Part shown: in pieces, positions 12,742 to 24,299 of the stretch
Numbering within the stretch: position 1 is the first letter of the stretch
How the letters are laid out: every line of letters starts with the position of its first letter
Origin: Theristus sp. LFF4_11
Lineage: Eukaryota; Nematoda; Chromadorea; Monhysterida; Xyalidae
Assembly: GCA_030248135.1 (NCBI GenBank)
Contig: JASANC010000641.1
Coordinates: 62,001 to 126,000 of the forward strand
Direction of reading: 5' to 3'
Length of the DNA: 64,000 nucleotides
Translations under genes and position numbers: made by a program
Notes under the pieces: model-generated
Seen by the model: the letters and a program-made list of their open reading frames with translations, nothing else
What the model was told of the DNA's origin: nothing
The model's database searches: none

Positions 12742-13566
12742 GTTACGTCACACGCACAGATGCGTCATGCCACAAAACGCTCTGCCAACATGGTTGCTGT
12801 GCTTGTTTCGTTCTCTTCTGACCAGTCACAACTTATGCTGATACGAAAGGAAAATCACCGACTGGACACTCATAGCGTTGTTGCCCTGTGGCGCAAATCA
12901 CGGTTCGAAATCTCGCAGGTAACCAAGATTAGAAACTGATTGCCCTGGTGATAAATTTAAAAAAGGTCCGCGTGTGCGTCGCAAAGTTGCTTACCTGTGT
13001 GGATTCAGTGAATTGCTAAATTAAGGACAGAGGCAGTCTAATTGTGGCATTTTCAAAGTGGGAAAGACTTTTAATTAGAAAACTAATTGAAAGATATTGA
13101 AGGGCAAAACAATACGTTTTAAGGCTTGTTGTCTCCAAAATTGCGAAAAGGGTAATAATGTGAAATTGGACGTGATGTTTGCTGATAATAAGTTCATTAA
13201 AAGCTGTTCTAGAACACACAAGACATGCATAGCTACATATATATACACGTTGTTAGTACGTTTGCGGGTACGTGAAGCTAATAAGACAACCACAAACTGT
13301 AGTGTATACGATCTAATTTGCTTCTTTTCGAGGTTGGAGCTGTGATGATTAAAAGTAGATGCATTGCGCTTTCAGACTGTAAACAGTGCAACTGATTGCT
13401 TCCCTTGTTCTTACACATAATCATTTCAGCATTTTTGATTAAAATTGCCGATATTACATGGGGCAGGACAGGAGATTGGAAATCTCACCTCACAGTGTAC
13501 CGTATGCGGGACACCGCAGTCTAGCGACGCGACAGATACGCAGTCTTTTGGGTTCTGCGACTCGTT

Positions 13567-13760
13567 GGGCTTGCAGACGTCGAAAGAAAATAGTTTCAAG
13601 CTTTATGTGGCAATTCTAAACAACCTAACTGATCCAGCTCTATTTAGAACACTTGGATAACTTTGCCAATTTTTAATTCCTGCGTCGTACATGAAACTGT
13701 TTACCTATCCACGCGCGTATTGCATCTCGGAGCCATAATAAAAGATCATACAACGTCGGA
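13567..13760. repeat. Dispersed repeat, SINE-sized, copy 2
   Basis: Partner of 5483-5710 in the same orientation, with shared blocks TTTATGTGGCAATTCT, TTTGCCAATTTTTAATTCC, GCGTCGTACATGAAACTG and CCATAATAAAAGATCATACA. The flanking 13440-13566 may belong to the same unit but has no partner I can align. Confidence 0.5.
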
Positions 13761-14652
13761 GAAAACTGTTTTGTTTGATTTGAGAACATTTGTGACTAAA
13801 AATGAACAAACTGAATCTGTGACGTTGATTTTACTGATTGGGTTGGAGATCTGTAGTTGCGCCTTGCTACTGTGACGGGCGTTGGCGCAGCCTGTTTGCT
13901 CATTAAAACCAGGACAAAAGCAACAAGCAAACAGTCGAGTGCATAAGTTCATATGGCGGTTGTGACGTTAATTGGACAGAGACACAGGTCCACAGTTGTT
14001 TTGCCATATGAATCATAAAGTGCGCAACGCTGCATTGAGAAAACTCTGGAAGCTTCGTCAACTGTCAACTTGCAAAGATCGTCAACAAAACTTTCAGTTC
14101 AGAAATCACAGATGAAGAATCAATATTATGCAGTAATCGCCGTTGTGATCACAGCGCAACAAACCACAATATCTCAGTTTCTCAAAATCTGGTTGCTCTG
14201 AAAAACACGAGCACACGGATGTTCCCAGGTCGTATGCCGTCAGCAGCGGTGATTTGGGCCAGGTAAATGATCCGGCTCTCATGCAAAATGCCTTTTTCAA
14301 AACATGATTTGCAAAGAAAAACATGGTGTGCGTGTGTGTGTGATTTACGGAGCTGTGATTTGCGCACATGGATTTGCACACACGCACCATGAACACTCAT
14401 CAGCAGCAGCACATCATTGTTCAATGTTCTGTGAAAATATAGATGACTAAATCATGGGCTTCGTGACAATGTAATGGGGCACTTGTAGATGGGCAATAAT
14501 GATTGTATTCTACATTCATCGGCTGACTCTGAGTGCATCTGAGAAAATGTCGATAATACTGGGACATATTGACGACCGATAAAACATTCAAAAAACACTG
14601 AATTTACAGGATTCACTGTTGAATGCAAAGAAAACCAGCAATACGAGCATAC

Positions 14653-14749
14653 CTGCGTGCAAATTGTTGTTGGTCCGCTGCCGATTTGTGCCCATCGAAT
14701 TTGTACTGTTATTGTTATTGCTGGCGAACTGCTGTGAAGTCGACGACAT
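14653..14749 (-). CDS. LMO: Candidate alternative first coding exon of LMO
   Basis: On the minus strand an ATG at 14749 opens 32 codons starting MSSTSQQFAS, rich in Asn/Ser/Thr, and reaches GCA-G followed by GTATGC, a good donor in phase 1. The 12333-12741 exon ends in the same way (GCA-G, phase 1), so both fit the acceptor at 7558 and would give the same Ala-Val junction. An isoform from here would be about 246 aa. Alternative first exons are known for LMO genes in other animals. Without transcript data this is a model; a chance open frame of 97 nt is possible. Confidence 0.35.
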
Positions 14750-17700
14750 AGGCAAGCACACGCAACTGTTGCACACCTTCTGCAATGAAAACATCAGCAC
14801 TATCAACTTCAATGCGTCTTACTTTGTTAAGACGGTCATCCAAACGCATGTACAGTATAAGTGCACTATTGCTGGCTAGAAACACTGCAAAAACGGTGTG
14901 ACTGGCGCAATTTACACTGTCGGCAGCCTTGTGCACAGCACCACAGCGGCAACAATCAGACCAACGTCTAAAAAATGATCACATACGAAAGAACAGGGTT
15001 GTGTAAGCGGCGTCTTTTATCAAGGACAGTCGCACTGTGATATTTTGAAGAAAGCATTTGGTGGAGCCAAGGAAAATGAAAAACGGAACAGCATATCGTA
15101 AAACACGGACAAAAAATAGCACAAGAGAAAGAGCGAACGGAAAGAAGATAACCATGAAATTGAGAAGCATGATTGAATGAACATGATTTGCATTTTTCTT
15201 GTCATCGTTTTGGTGGTTCTTCGTCTCTGTGTGTTCTGATAACGCGCATTAGTTTATGACTGCCAAACAACAAACCGATGCATCGCGCATCTAAACACTA
15301 AAGTGGTGTAATTTTTCTTCGATTGCTACAGGATGATATCAGTGTTTGTGTGTTTTACGCCGGCGAACGAGATGACAAGGCTAATCACTATGCATGGAAA
15401 CAATTCAGCTTAGATAAGCTGAACAAATGTAAATATACATGCGCCTGCTTGTGGTGTCTTCTGGGATCATAAACGAATGATACAAGCAAAACAGACACGA
15501 ACATCACAAAGTGAACAACATCACAATAAACGAAACCAGAACTTCGGAGTTAAAAGCTGAAAATAACTATCTTTCCCAAACCCCAATAACAGTATAAATA
15601 TTTTAAATCTCGGTATTTATGCTTTATGTGAGCGATTATTATAGATGTTTGAGGGGTTTCAAAGCGAACGTTTTCATATTCTCAGGTTTATGTTTGCGCG
15701 GCTGCCTGTAATTCCCCATATAGAGCCAACTGCACCCATTTCAGATGCTTTAAGATTATTTTATGGTCGTCTGCGTATTCGTTCAACCGTTTGGAAGCTT
15801 CATCTTGTATACATTATCAAATTTATTTAGGGTGTTATTGTTATTAGTACTATTGACATTTACATTCAAATTGTATGCTTACACATGGAAACAGTTATGC
15901 TGCTACCACATTAGTTGGAGTTCAAAATGTTATTCAATGTCCCTTAATGGGTTAAGAAATGAAATAATCAGACTTTAAGAAGTTTGTACTTTGGAATCTT
16001 TACTGAATGTAGATGTAGAATCCCCACATGTAGATGCATTGAGCGTAAGATTTGATTGATTGAATAAAATTTGCTCGTTTAAGAAATGGGATGTTAATTC
16101 GAAACTAATCGACCGCAGCAAGAAGGGTGATAAGCAGTGTTGTACATAATGGCCGCCGTGCAATCGGACAAACCAAGCAAAACAGCGGCTTTCTATGTTT
16201 TCGAAGGGAAATCATACAGTAAACGAACTGAATCAAATACACATCATTAAACGAAGATTTTTGACTGTTGAAAGTTGAAGCTGCAAACACGCGGCGGTTA
16301 AATTTGAATTTCCGTTTGCCTAGTACAAAATAATAACATACAATGCGAACCACTAAAGCAGTGAACGAACCAACCAACAGGGATCAAGCGTAAATTATAA
16401 ATTAGTCAATTTTGACTTCAGCCCGGCTGTCACCAGCGGGTGTGTTCGCATTGCACAAACATTACAAAGCGACTCAATGGCAATAAACGCATGCAAACAG
16501 TCGACTTTGATATGCCGACGGAGCTCACACTGAATTATTCATGACGCGCATGTTTGATTTTGGATTTGGAAATCATTTCTGCTCGGACTCTCCCTTATTT
16601 TTCGTGGATAATGACTACTTTATTTCAAAGAGCTTTGATTTCTCAATTTGAATGAAGCGGCCAATTGGCTCATAACTTTTTGGAATATAACAACCATAGA
16701 GTACGGTCACAAATGACGATGCTTACGGTATAGGCCCGTCAGACATTTGTCATGTACTTTGGTCATGACACAAAGGGCACACAAGTGCTTTATAATAGGC
16801 TTGTTTTCGCCGAAAAGATTGAGTGCGTCTGCTAGAATATATTGAAATCGTCTTAGCCGTACTGGACAAGCGTCTGGGGACGCCGATGCTAAAAGATGCA
16901 CAGTAACGGGCATTGTAAGTGCGGTGATTATTTGCAGTGATTGCGCGACGTTTTGGCGCATTATTACATTCGGGTATGCTCTTTGACACATAAACGTTTG
17001 AGCCTTGATGCCTTTAGGGCACAGTTGAAACCAAATAAAGAATACATGGCCAACTAAAGAAACACGCGCATTTGAGAAGCGGCATTGCCCCGAATGACTT
17101 CTTGCAAAACGCAACGAATCATAGACTTCCGGCGCGCTGTTTTGACGGTGCACGACTAATTTATTAGCCCCCCCCCCCCTCTTCAATACACGCAGTCTGT
17201 GCCGTCGCTTATTGCACTTTCATGTGCTGCGCCCTGCTTATAATACAAAATGACTATCTAAATTGAAATCTGCTTTTCATTTCGCGCGACTCACGGGACC
17301 GAAACGGCCAAACACTGGCAGCATCACTGCGCTGTTTCCGAGCTCATCTATACACGTGCGTTTTGGTCTGTTTCGCCTTTTTTCAGCGCTGGGATATGAA
17401 ATGCTTTTAATAGGCTCTCAATAAAGCAACCACGGGTGAAATTGAAAACCGCTTCGGGACCAGCAGAGGTCACAGAGTACGTCGCGAAAACTAGTAAACC
17501 GGTGATGCTTCTTGAACCATCAGTTGCGCTGGACACAAGCAAAGCAGAACAATTGGCGCGCTCGGTGTTAAGGAATGAAAGCACAAGAAAAACATAAAGT
17601 CACTTTTAATACGATGAATAAAAAGAGACCATTTGAATGAGTGGAAATCATTCATATTTATGTGCGTGGGTGTCGTCAAAAATTCGGAAGAACATCAAAA

Positions 17701-20600
17701 CAAAGAGCACCTAAAATCAATGCCTGACGAGTACGGCACGTTTTCAGACTGACTGAGATCTAATTTAGGGAATTGACACATGGAACCAATGAGGATGGGG
17801 TATGTGCGCCAGGTTGCATGCAAGTAACAGGTGTTGCTGTTGTTAAGCATCGCACCATAAGCATTCATCCGTGGCATGCCTGTAACAAGCTACACATCAC
17901 ACACACTTACACGTGTGCTTCCAAGCTGGCTTCAATGCCATAAACGCAATTGTTTCATTATTTGAACGATAACACCGCAATCCAATCAGTCAAAACGGCA
18001 GCACGTAAACGCAAATTGCACACGGGACAATGCAGAATTCATTCCATTAGCATCGAGCGTTCAATTGAACATAATGAAAATTGAAAATTTTAACAACAAC
18101 AGGAGAGCTCTCACAGCAGTTTTTGCTTTCTGACTGAAGCGCTTCCGCATAATATGTATACGAGATGAAATGAATTTGAATTTCCTTAATGGATTTTTTG
18201 CATGATCGGTTGCTATTGCTGGATGTGACGTTTGGCAGACGGACCGTGCTAATGGACAACAATGAACTTCCCGTCAAATGACAAAATGAGCAGCATTTAT
18301 GGACAATTCACATAGCAGACAATCTGGAATCGATTGAGCATGCATGCAATCAATTTACAAACTCACCCGGCGACATTTTCTGAAAGTTTCCGAAAGCCCC
18401 GGAATTTGATGGTTCAGACTTCAATTTTTTTTTACGAAAGCAAGGGATTCAGCAGTTATTCTGTTGATCTGAAATGATCGGACATCCTGTGCTTGGCCAA
18501 CATTTGTAAATAACTCACCGTCGATGGACGTTTGATTAGATTCTTTTAGGAAATTGAAATTTTGTAATTTACTTTATTTCATATCGACACACAGGCGCGA
18601 AAAACAGCGCCAGGAGTAATGTCAGCATTTCGAATTTGGAAAAAAACAATCAGCTAAAGTAGGAGCACAATCAAACAAAGTGCATTGGAGATTTTGAAAA
18701 ACAGACAAAACTGTTGTGTGAAGTGTGGATTGTAAGGCAAACTTGATTCGATTTATAGACTCCCGTTTTCTGCACCAACAGGTTCGTTGATGCAAATACC
18801 GCGGTAAATGCAACGCGATCCCAAAAAGTATGAAAATAAAAATGATACACGACGCAACGAAGAATAATGGTATGCATGAACGTGTGTGTGTGTGCTAGCG
18901 GTTCAAACATTCTGTATTTTTCAATTATTTTTCAATTTATTCAAGCATCCAATTGCGTTCGCGCAGGTCGCACGCCGAATGAGTTGAGTTATATTCTGAA
19001 AATTACATTCGGCACAAAAATTTGTGTGCTTGCTTAATTTACTTTGTTATGTACTGGGTGCAACAGCGTTGTAGGAGACACTCTGTTCACATTCTGTTAC
19101 TTAATTAAAGTTGCCACCAGCTAATAATATGCTGCGCAACGCGTATCTTTCATCTAATTGAGTATATACCACCGCCGCTTCATTAAAACATCGAACCACA
19201 CATAATAATTTGCAAAATATCTCCACCATACCTTTGAAACACAGCACACAGCAACAAGACAGATTGTCACTCATAAACATGTGAAATGCGTGCGCGGTAA
19301 TTTTAAAAATTGCGAGTAAAATTACAAAGACGCCCAGAGAATGCAAAAGTGGTTGAAACATTTTCGTCCGTGGAAGTTGTGCACATGGATGATGTTGTTT
19401 GCACGCTTTGCAACTGTATTGCGACGAAGCCAGTTCAAGTGATAAAAACCTAAATTGAGGCAGATCGAAATGGCACAAACGCACTAACTTAAAACTACTT
19501 AAAATAAAGCACTTTTTTCATTTATCCATTTTTGATGTCTTTTTTATTTTAGCACACGATTTCCTATAAAAATGCAAGCAAGTAAATCTTTATAAAACAG
19601 TCCAATGGCGTTTACAAATTGAAAGTGCACTCAAAATAGAGAAACGGAGTACACACAGATGTACGCACATTGATGTGTGCGGTAGTGAAGTGAGGCGATA
19701 ATGGGAGAGTGCGATGACACTTAGTGACATTATGCTCCAGCAACATTCAACCAACGAGAGGTGCTGCTGCTGCTGCTGGCTTTCACAGTGAAATTTCGAC
19801 AATAATATTACTTAGTGGCTATTGATAAATAACAAATGGCTGGAACGTCTTTTAGTGGCAGCCGCACAATGTGTGTGCGTGTGTGTGCTTGTTTAGATGC
19901 GCAGTGCAGTGCCTCAAAGTACGACGACGACAACTAAAATGTGAGTGCGTGTGTCCATTACTGAAATTCATTTCTGTCAGTCACCGTTTTTTCGCCTACT
20001 TTCGCGGTCAACACACGAAAAAGCAACAAGACGAATGCAATCACTGCTACTATATGCTAGATCATAATGGCTGTTGATGAGTTTTGAAAAGATCGTCATC
20101 TGAACGTCGCCTTTTTTGAAACTGTATAATGCAAGAGGCAGAAGTTGTACGACGGTTGAGTGAACAATCCATTAAGTGAGTTGCTAATGCTTTTTACTTT
20201 CAGGAGCACTACTAGGCGCGCTCATTCGCCCGGGCATTTCGCACGAAAATTGGTGTTTTTTCGTTTTCGCACTCTTGAAAAAGTCATTTTGATGCGGTAG
20301 AAAAGAAACAAGATAAAAACGACGAAAAATTTAGGCGGCCATACTTTTTACGGAAGTAGAATGTTCCACTAAAGGCGCCATTATTAGCCATTCAGCCGAG
20401 TCGCTAAGTGCAACCTCAAAATTGAAACAAAACATATTGCACACCTAGGCACACGCCGACGTATCTCGAAAATGTCACTGCAGTTGAAAGCTTTCAGATG
20501 GACAAGGAGCTGGCGATGCAAGATCACTGACACAAAGCACTAACAATGATTCACTTCTCTAATTCAAAGTTGTCAGCGGCCCAGAAATCACCGAAAAAAA

Positions 20601-22330
20601 ATGAAACAAAATGAAAAAGAGAAAACCAAACGTTCAACGGCATGCAAACCACCTGGTTCCCAAACACAAACGGCACCCCTGTCGGAGCCATAACCTCTGT
20701 TCATCCGATGATTTTAAAGCCCGAATCAAAAAAAAAGTTTTTCTTACGAAGTTGCTTGTCACTACAGGTATTTTTGGAATTCAAAGGGTAAAAACATACC
20801 AAGACCCTGTAAACACTTTTTCAAAACGCTGCCTAAACATATTTTTTTGCCAAAATTTCTATTTCATCAACCGCTGTAAAAGAGTTAATGCAAATGCAGA
20901 TAACCATGGATTTTACAAGATAAAGTTTTCCACGCAATGTACCGGGTGGGCCACAAAACTTCAGCAGGAACACTGAAAAAGAACACACCACAGAAGTTTC
21001 GATAGCTCCATGGCTGCTATTTAGTAACAGTTGCGTAAAATCTTTTTGCCACAGTCCGTTTTTAATGAAAACCTGAAAATGTTCGTTAAACATGTATGAG
21101 CCTATCCGAGTTACGGACTAAGTCGAGTCTAGCGAAGAGAAATATGTCTGTTTTGTGAAGTCAGACTATACCAAGAAGCGCAGCTCAATAAGTATGTAAT
21201 AGCGATGGCCGAACGTAACATAGCTTTCAAAGAACCGTCATCATTGTTTTTTGCGAGGGTCAGATTGCACAAACGATTATGACGACAAATGCGCGCTTGG
21301 CCGTGTCCACTTGACGAATGGCGTGAAGAAAACACTAAAACAGCGCGATCGATGAACTGCGAGCTGAAGTTTCAGTTCATTTATAATCGTTTTCCGTTTT
21401 AGTTTTTGGTCAACAAATGCCTCGCACAAGACTGGCGCAAAAACAAGCAACGACAAACCACTGAAGCGGCTATCAATTGTGCAAAAGACAAATTTAAAGA
21501 CACAGCTGCGCTGTGCTTGTCAGTCAATTGTTTTATACAAACGTCGCTGGACAAATGAAAAAACGCACACAAACATATTGTTTGCGTTTACGAATGCTTT
21601 GGAACTTTACCTTGTTCGTCGGCATCATCCAAGCGTGTGGTCTGGTCCGTTGCGTTTCCACCATTTTCTATGGGTTTCGGCCAGTTGACCGTTCAACGGG
21701 AGAGTTATAAAAGAATCATCTTTGACATAGAATTGACACCTAATCGAAAAGCTTGAAACAAACATTTGAAACGTTTGAAAAGCACTAAAAAATCGAGCGG
21801 GTTCTCGAGATTAAATTATTACAAAAACTGTTGTTTACGCTTGTTTACTTTTGTTTCTTTTGTTGGCGTCATGCGAAAGGGCTCAAGTTGAAAAACCATA
21901 ATTTCATAACGTCTTTTTGATGAAATCCTGACTGGCGTAAATTCAAAATCGTTTATTATTATTGCACGCAGCGCAGGCAGATCGTATCTCCGTATTCGTA
22001 AAATCACACCCGCCGCGTCCACACATCAACTGAACTCCATTCACTATGCAATTTGTTTCTTTATTATCTTGATTTCACACCTTACGCAGCGCAGGGTTGG
22101 TTCAGCTGGTCTGACTCTGGTGCTGTGCTGGTCCACCTTGTGATGTAGTAGATTTAGGTTTCGGTTGGGTCTTCCTGTAGTCTTGCTATGGTGTAGGTAG
22201 ATGGTGTAAGTTTGTGTTTTGTTTTTGTCCCACTGCCGCTTCCATTGCTTGTCTGACTGAACGAGAACGGCGACATACAACACAACAAAATAGCACAGAG
22301 AGAAACAAAAAGTGAAGCACAGTGCATTTT
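20601..22330. other. Non-coding, no recognised feature
   Basis: AT-rich single-copy DNA. Several open frames of 60-120 codons show no family resemblance and no coherent splice pattern. I see no repeat arms or terminal repeats. Confidence 0.4.
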
Positions 22331-22565
22331 AAAACTTTTTAATTTTCAAACCGTAAAAATACGGTTTACCGCCCGTGTAAATTCAAAATCCACGGTAACC
22401 GTACCGAAACCGTACCGTGCGATTTTAAAATTTTTCAAACCGTACCGAAAACCGTACCGTTGAGCTTTTCAATTTACCGTACCGTACCGAAACCGTGAAA
22501 AAAATTGCGTCTCAAACCGTAAACCGTACCGTGACCAAAAAAGGCCTACCGTGGCAACTCTACAA
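22331..22565. mobile_element. hAT-like terminal region with ACCGTACCG repeats
   Basis: Dense repeats of ACCGTACCG/AAACCGT fill this block, and it closes with CCTACCGTGGCAACTCTA. Read from the right this is TAGAGTTGCCACGGTAGG, a form common at hAT termini, with the repeats as subterminal motifs. I could not find the matching opposite end or a target duplication, so it may be a truncated or solo end. Confidence 0.4.
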
Positions 22566-22835
22566 CGGGACACGTTTTGTCTTTCTATTGAAAAGCAAAT
22601 CTGGCTCACAGGCGCCCTTATTGATTTTTGGCATTTTCGGCGTTTTTTCAAATAAAATTTGCTTCTAAGATTGATAATTTAGGGCAAAAATTGTGCAACC
22701 GAAAGTCTAGAAAAACCTTGAGATTGAGATGACACGCAAAAAGTTTACAAAGCGTACGTACACAAAAAAGATACAGGTAAAATTCATTTATCTATGCCAT
22801 TATAATGTTTTTGTTTTTCCAGCCAAAGGGCTGCC

Positions 22836-23107
22836 CTACAGGCTGTATCTTTTTTATCTTTTATTTTATGTTTTTATCTGTTCGCGCGCCGGTTCCGGAA
22901 ACCATAAGGTACAAAACTCCGGCGGAAACGGGCAATACTGCCTCGAGCCCAATATACCCTGGGATCTGGAGGGAGCAGACCATTAAATGTTATTGGCCTC
23001 AATCACTTTTGTTTCTCCATTGTGTGTCTTGTCCGCAGCGGGTTTGAACTTTCCACCAACAGAACGTTAGACGAAAGCCCTACACCTGCGCTACAGACGC
23101 GACTTCT
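22836..23107 (-). mobile_element. tRNA-derived SINE, copy 1
   Basis: On the minus strand the head at about 23107 reads like a tRNA: TAGCGCAGGTG resembles an A box and AAGTTCAAACCCG a B box. A body follows with CGCCGGAGTTTTGTACC and GGTTTCCGGAACCGGCGC, then an A-rich tail down to about 22836. The same order recurs at 49703-49922. Two matched copies with a pol III-type head and an A-rich tail support a SINE. The second copy has a damaged B box. Confidence 0.7.
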
Positions 23108-23164
23108 TTTAACATCTTCTAACATATGACACGCTAGTTGTCAGACATTGCTTAACGGATCTAA

Positions 23165-23252
23165 TCCCAATCCTAATCCTAATCCTAAAGCCTATTCCTA
23201 AGCCTAACATAATTGTAACCTAATCCTAACCTAAGCCAAGCTAACCTAATCC
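23165..23252. repeat. Degenerate CCTAAT/CCTAAC repeat tract
   Basis: About 88 bp of CCTAAT, CCTAAG and CCTAAC hexamers with interruptions. Telomere-like repeats (TTAGGN on the other strand) are mixed with TTAGGA units, so it may be a decayed interstitial telomeric tract or a simple repeat. Confidence 0.4.
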
Positions 23253-23292
23253 TTTTCAAGAAGGAAGCAGTGCCGAAGACATGGGGGTGGGG

Positions 23293-23692
23293 TAGGGTTC
23301 GAAAAAAAGTGAAAATCCCAATTGTTTTAAAGTTCAATTTTTTTAAATTAATTAAAAAAAATTAAAATGCCGGAGGAAAATCCGATGGTCGACAAAAATG
23401 CAGTCGAACTCAATAAAATGTGGAATCAGCTGATTGGTCGGCCGAGGGGATGCTGCTCACACTCCGCACCCTTCTTTTTGTGGTTCTGGATTCTGTTGAA
23501 AGAAACGTGGAAAGTGTGGAACTGGAACTGGAGGCAAAACTTTCTGTGAAAAGTGTCTTAAACGCATTTTCAGATGAAAGTACTGTGATGTGATGGTCAA
23601 AATTCGTTTTTTTTTAATTAATTAAAAAAATTAATTTAAAAAATCCCAATTTAAAAAAGATTTTTTTTAAATTAAAAAAAATTCGAACCCTA
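23293..23692. mobile_element. 400-bp hAT-type MITE
   Basis: The ends are TAGGGTTCGAAAAAAAGTG and its complement ATTCGAACCCTA. The flanks are GGTGGGG (23286-23292) and GGTGGGG (23693-23699), a 7-bp direct repeat consistent with an 8-bp hAT duplication in G-rich DNA. The inside is poly-A/T rich around a short block with CCGATGGTCGACAAAAAT. That block recurs at 23779-23835, so a truncated second copy (about 23700-23835) lies next to it. Confidence 0.6.
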
Positions 23693-23865
23693 GGTGGGGG
23701 TGTGGTTCAAAAAAAGTAAAACTCCCGATTTTATTAAAAAAAATTTTTAATTTTTTTATTAATTAAAAAAAAATTAAAATGCCGGAGAGGAAAGGAAAAT
23801 CCGATGGTCGACAAAAATAGGTGCATTCGAACATAGTTGTTCCAGAGCCGAGGGGTTGGGGGTCT

Positions 23866-24277
23866 GGGAAAACGAATGTCTGTACGTCGTAATTACGTGC
23901 CAATTAAGCATATAAATATGTCACGTATTTCGACGTTTTGGCGTAACGTATCGGCGACGGGCGTGTGTACGTACGCGCGTCTTGGCGTAACGTTATTACG
24001 ACGGGCGTATGTACATACGCTACAGTTATTGCATGATGCAGCGTAATTCCGCCATCAGTATACTGATACGCGTACTTATGCAAACAGGTGTGCCTGTGTG
24101 AAAGATAGGGCCTCTAACTGTGGTCTCCACTTATGCGCACATATGTTTTTTCACGACTGCATTATTGTGCAGCTTTAACGTTGTTTGTTAATCATGTGAC
24201 ATAATTACAAGCAGCTAGAATTTACGTAAACGATAAACTTATGCGCGTAATTGCGACGTACAGACATTCGTTTTCCC
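23866..24277. mobile_element. Mutator-like (MULE-like) non-autonomous element
   Basis: Terminal inverted repeats begin GGGAAAACGAATGTCTGTAC on the left, with a near-perfect complement ending at 24277. They extend about 33 bp. The flanking 9-mers TGGGGGTCT (23857-23865) and TGGGGGCCG (24278-24286) match at 7 of 9. Long G-starting repeats and a 9-bp duplication are typical of Mutator-like elements. The G-rich host sequence makes a chance match of the flanks easier. The inside has GTACGTAC/ACGTATTACG-type tracts and no transposase. Confidence 0.5.
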
Positions 24278-24299
24278 TGGGGGCCGATATAGATAGCTG

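Larger units (their letters stand above)
12742..20600. other. Non-coding region upstream of LMO
   Basis: About 7.9 kb with no gene I can support apart from the candidate first exon at 14653-14749. Open frames are short, unlike known proteins and without consistent splice sites. One diverged dispersed repeat lies at 13567-13760, with short TG/GTGTGCG tracts near 14330, 18885 and 19870. TTACGTCA, a CRE-like palindrome half, lies right next to the LMO ATG at 12743-12750. The low repeat load compared with 22-31 kb would suit a cis-regulatory domain, but that is inference. Confidence 0.4.

Noticed and set aside
20934..21360. Possible remnant of a transposase gene
   Set aside because: A few codon strings looked suggestive, but no conserved motif or terminal repeats could be confirmed.
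23165..23252. True telomere
   Set aside because: Too short and irregular, and it is flanked on both sides by ordinary sequence; at best an interstitial remnant.
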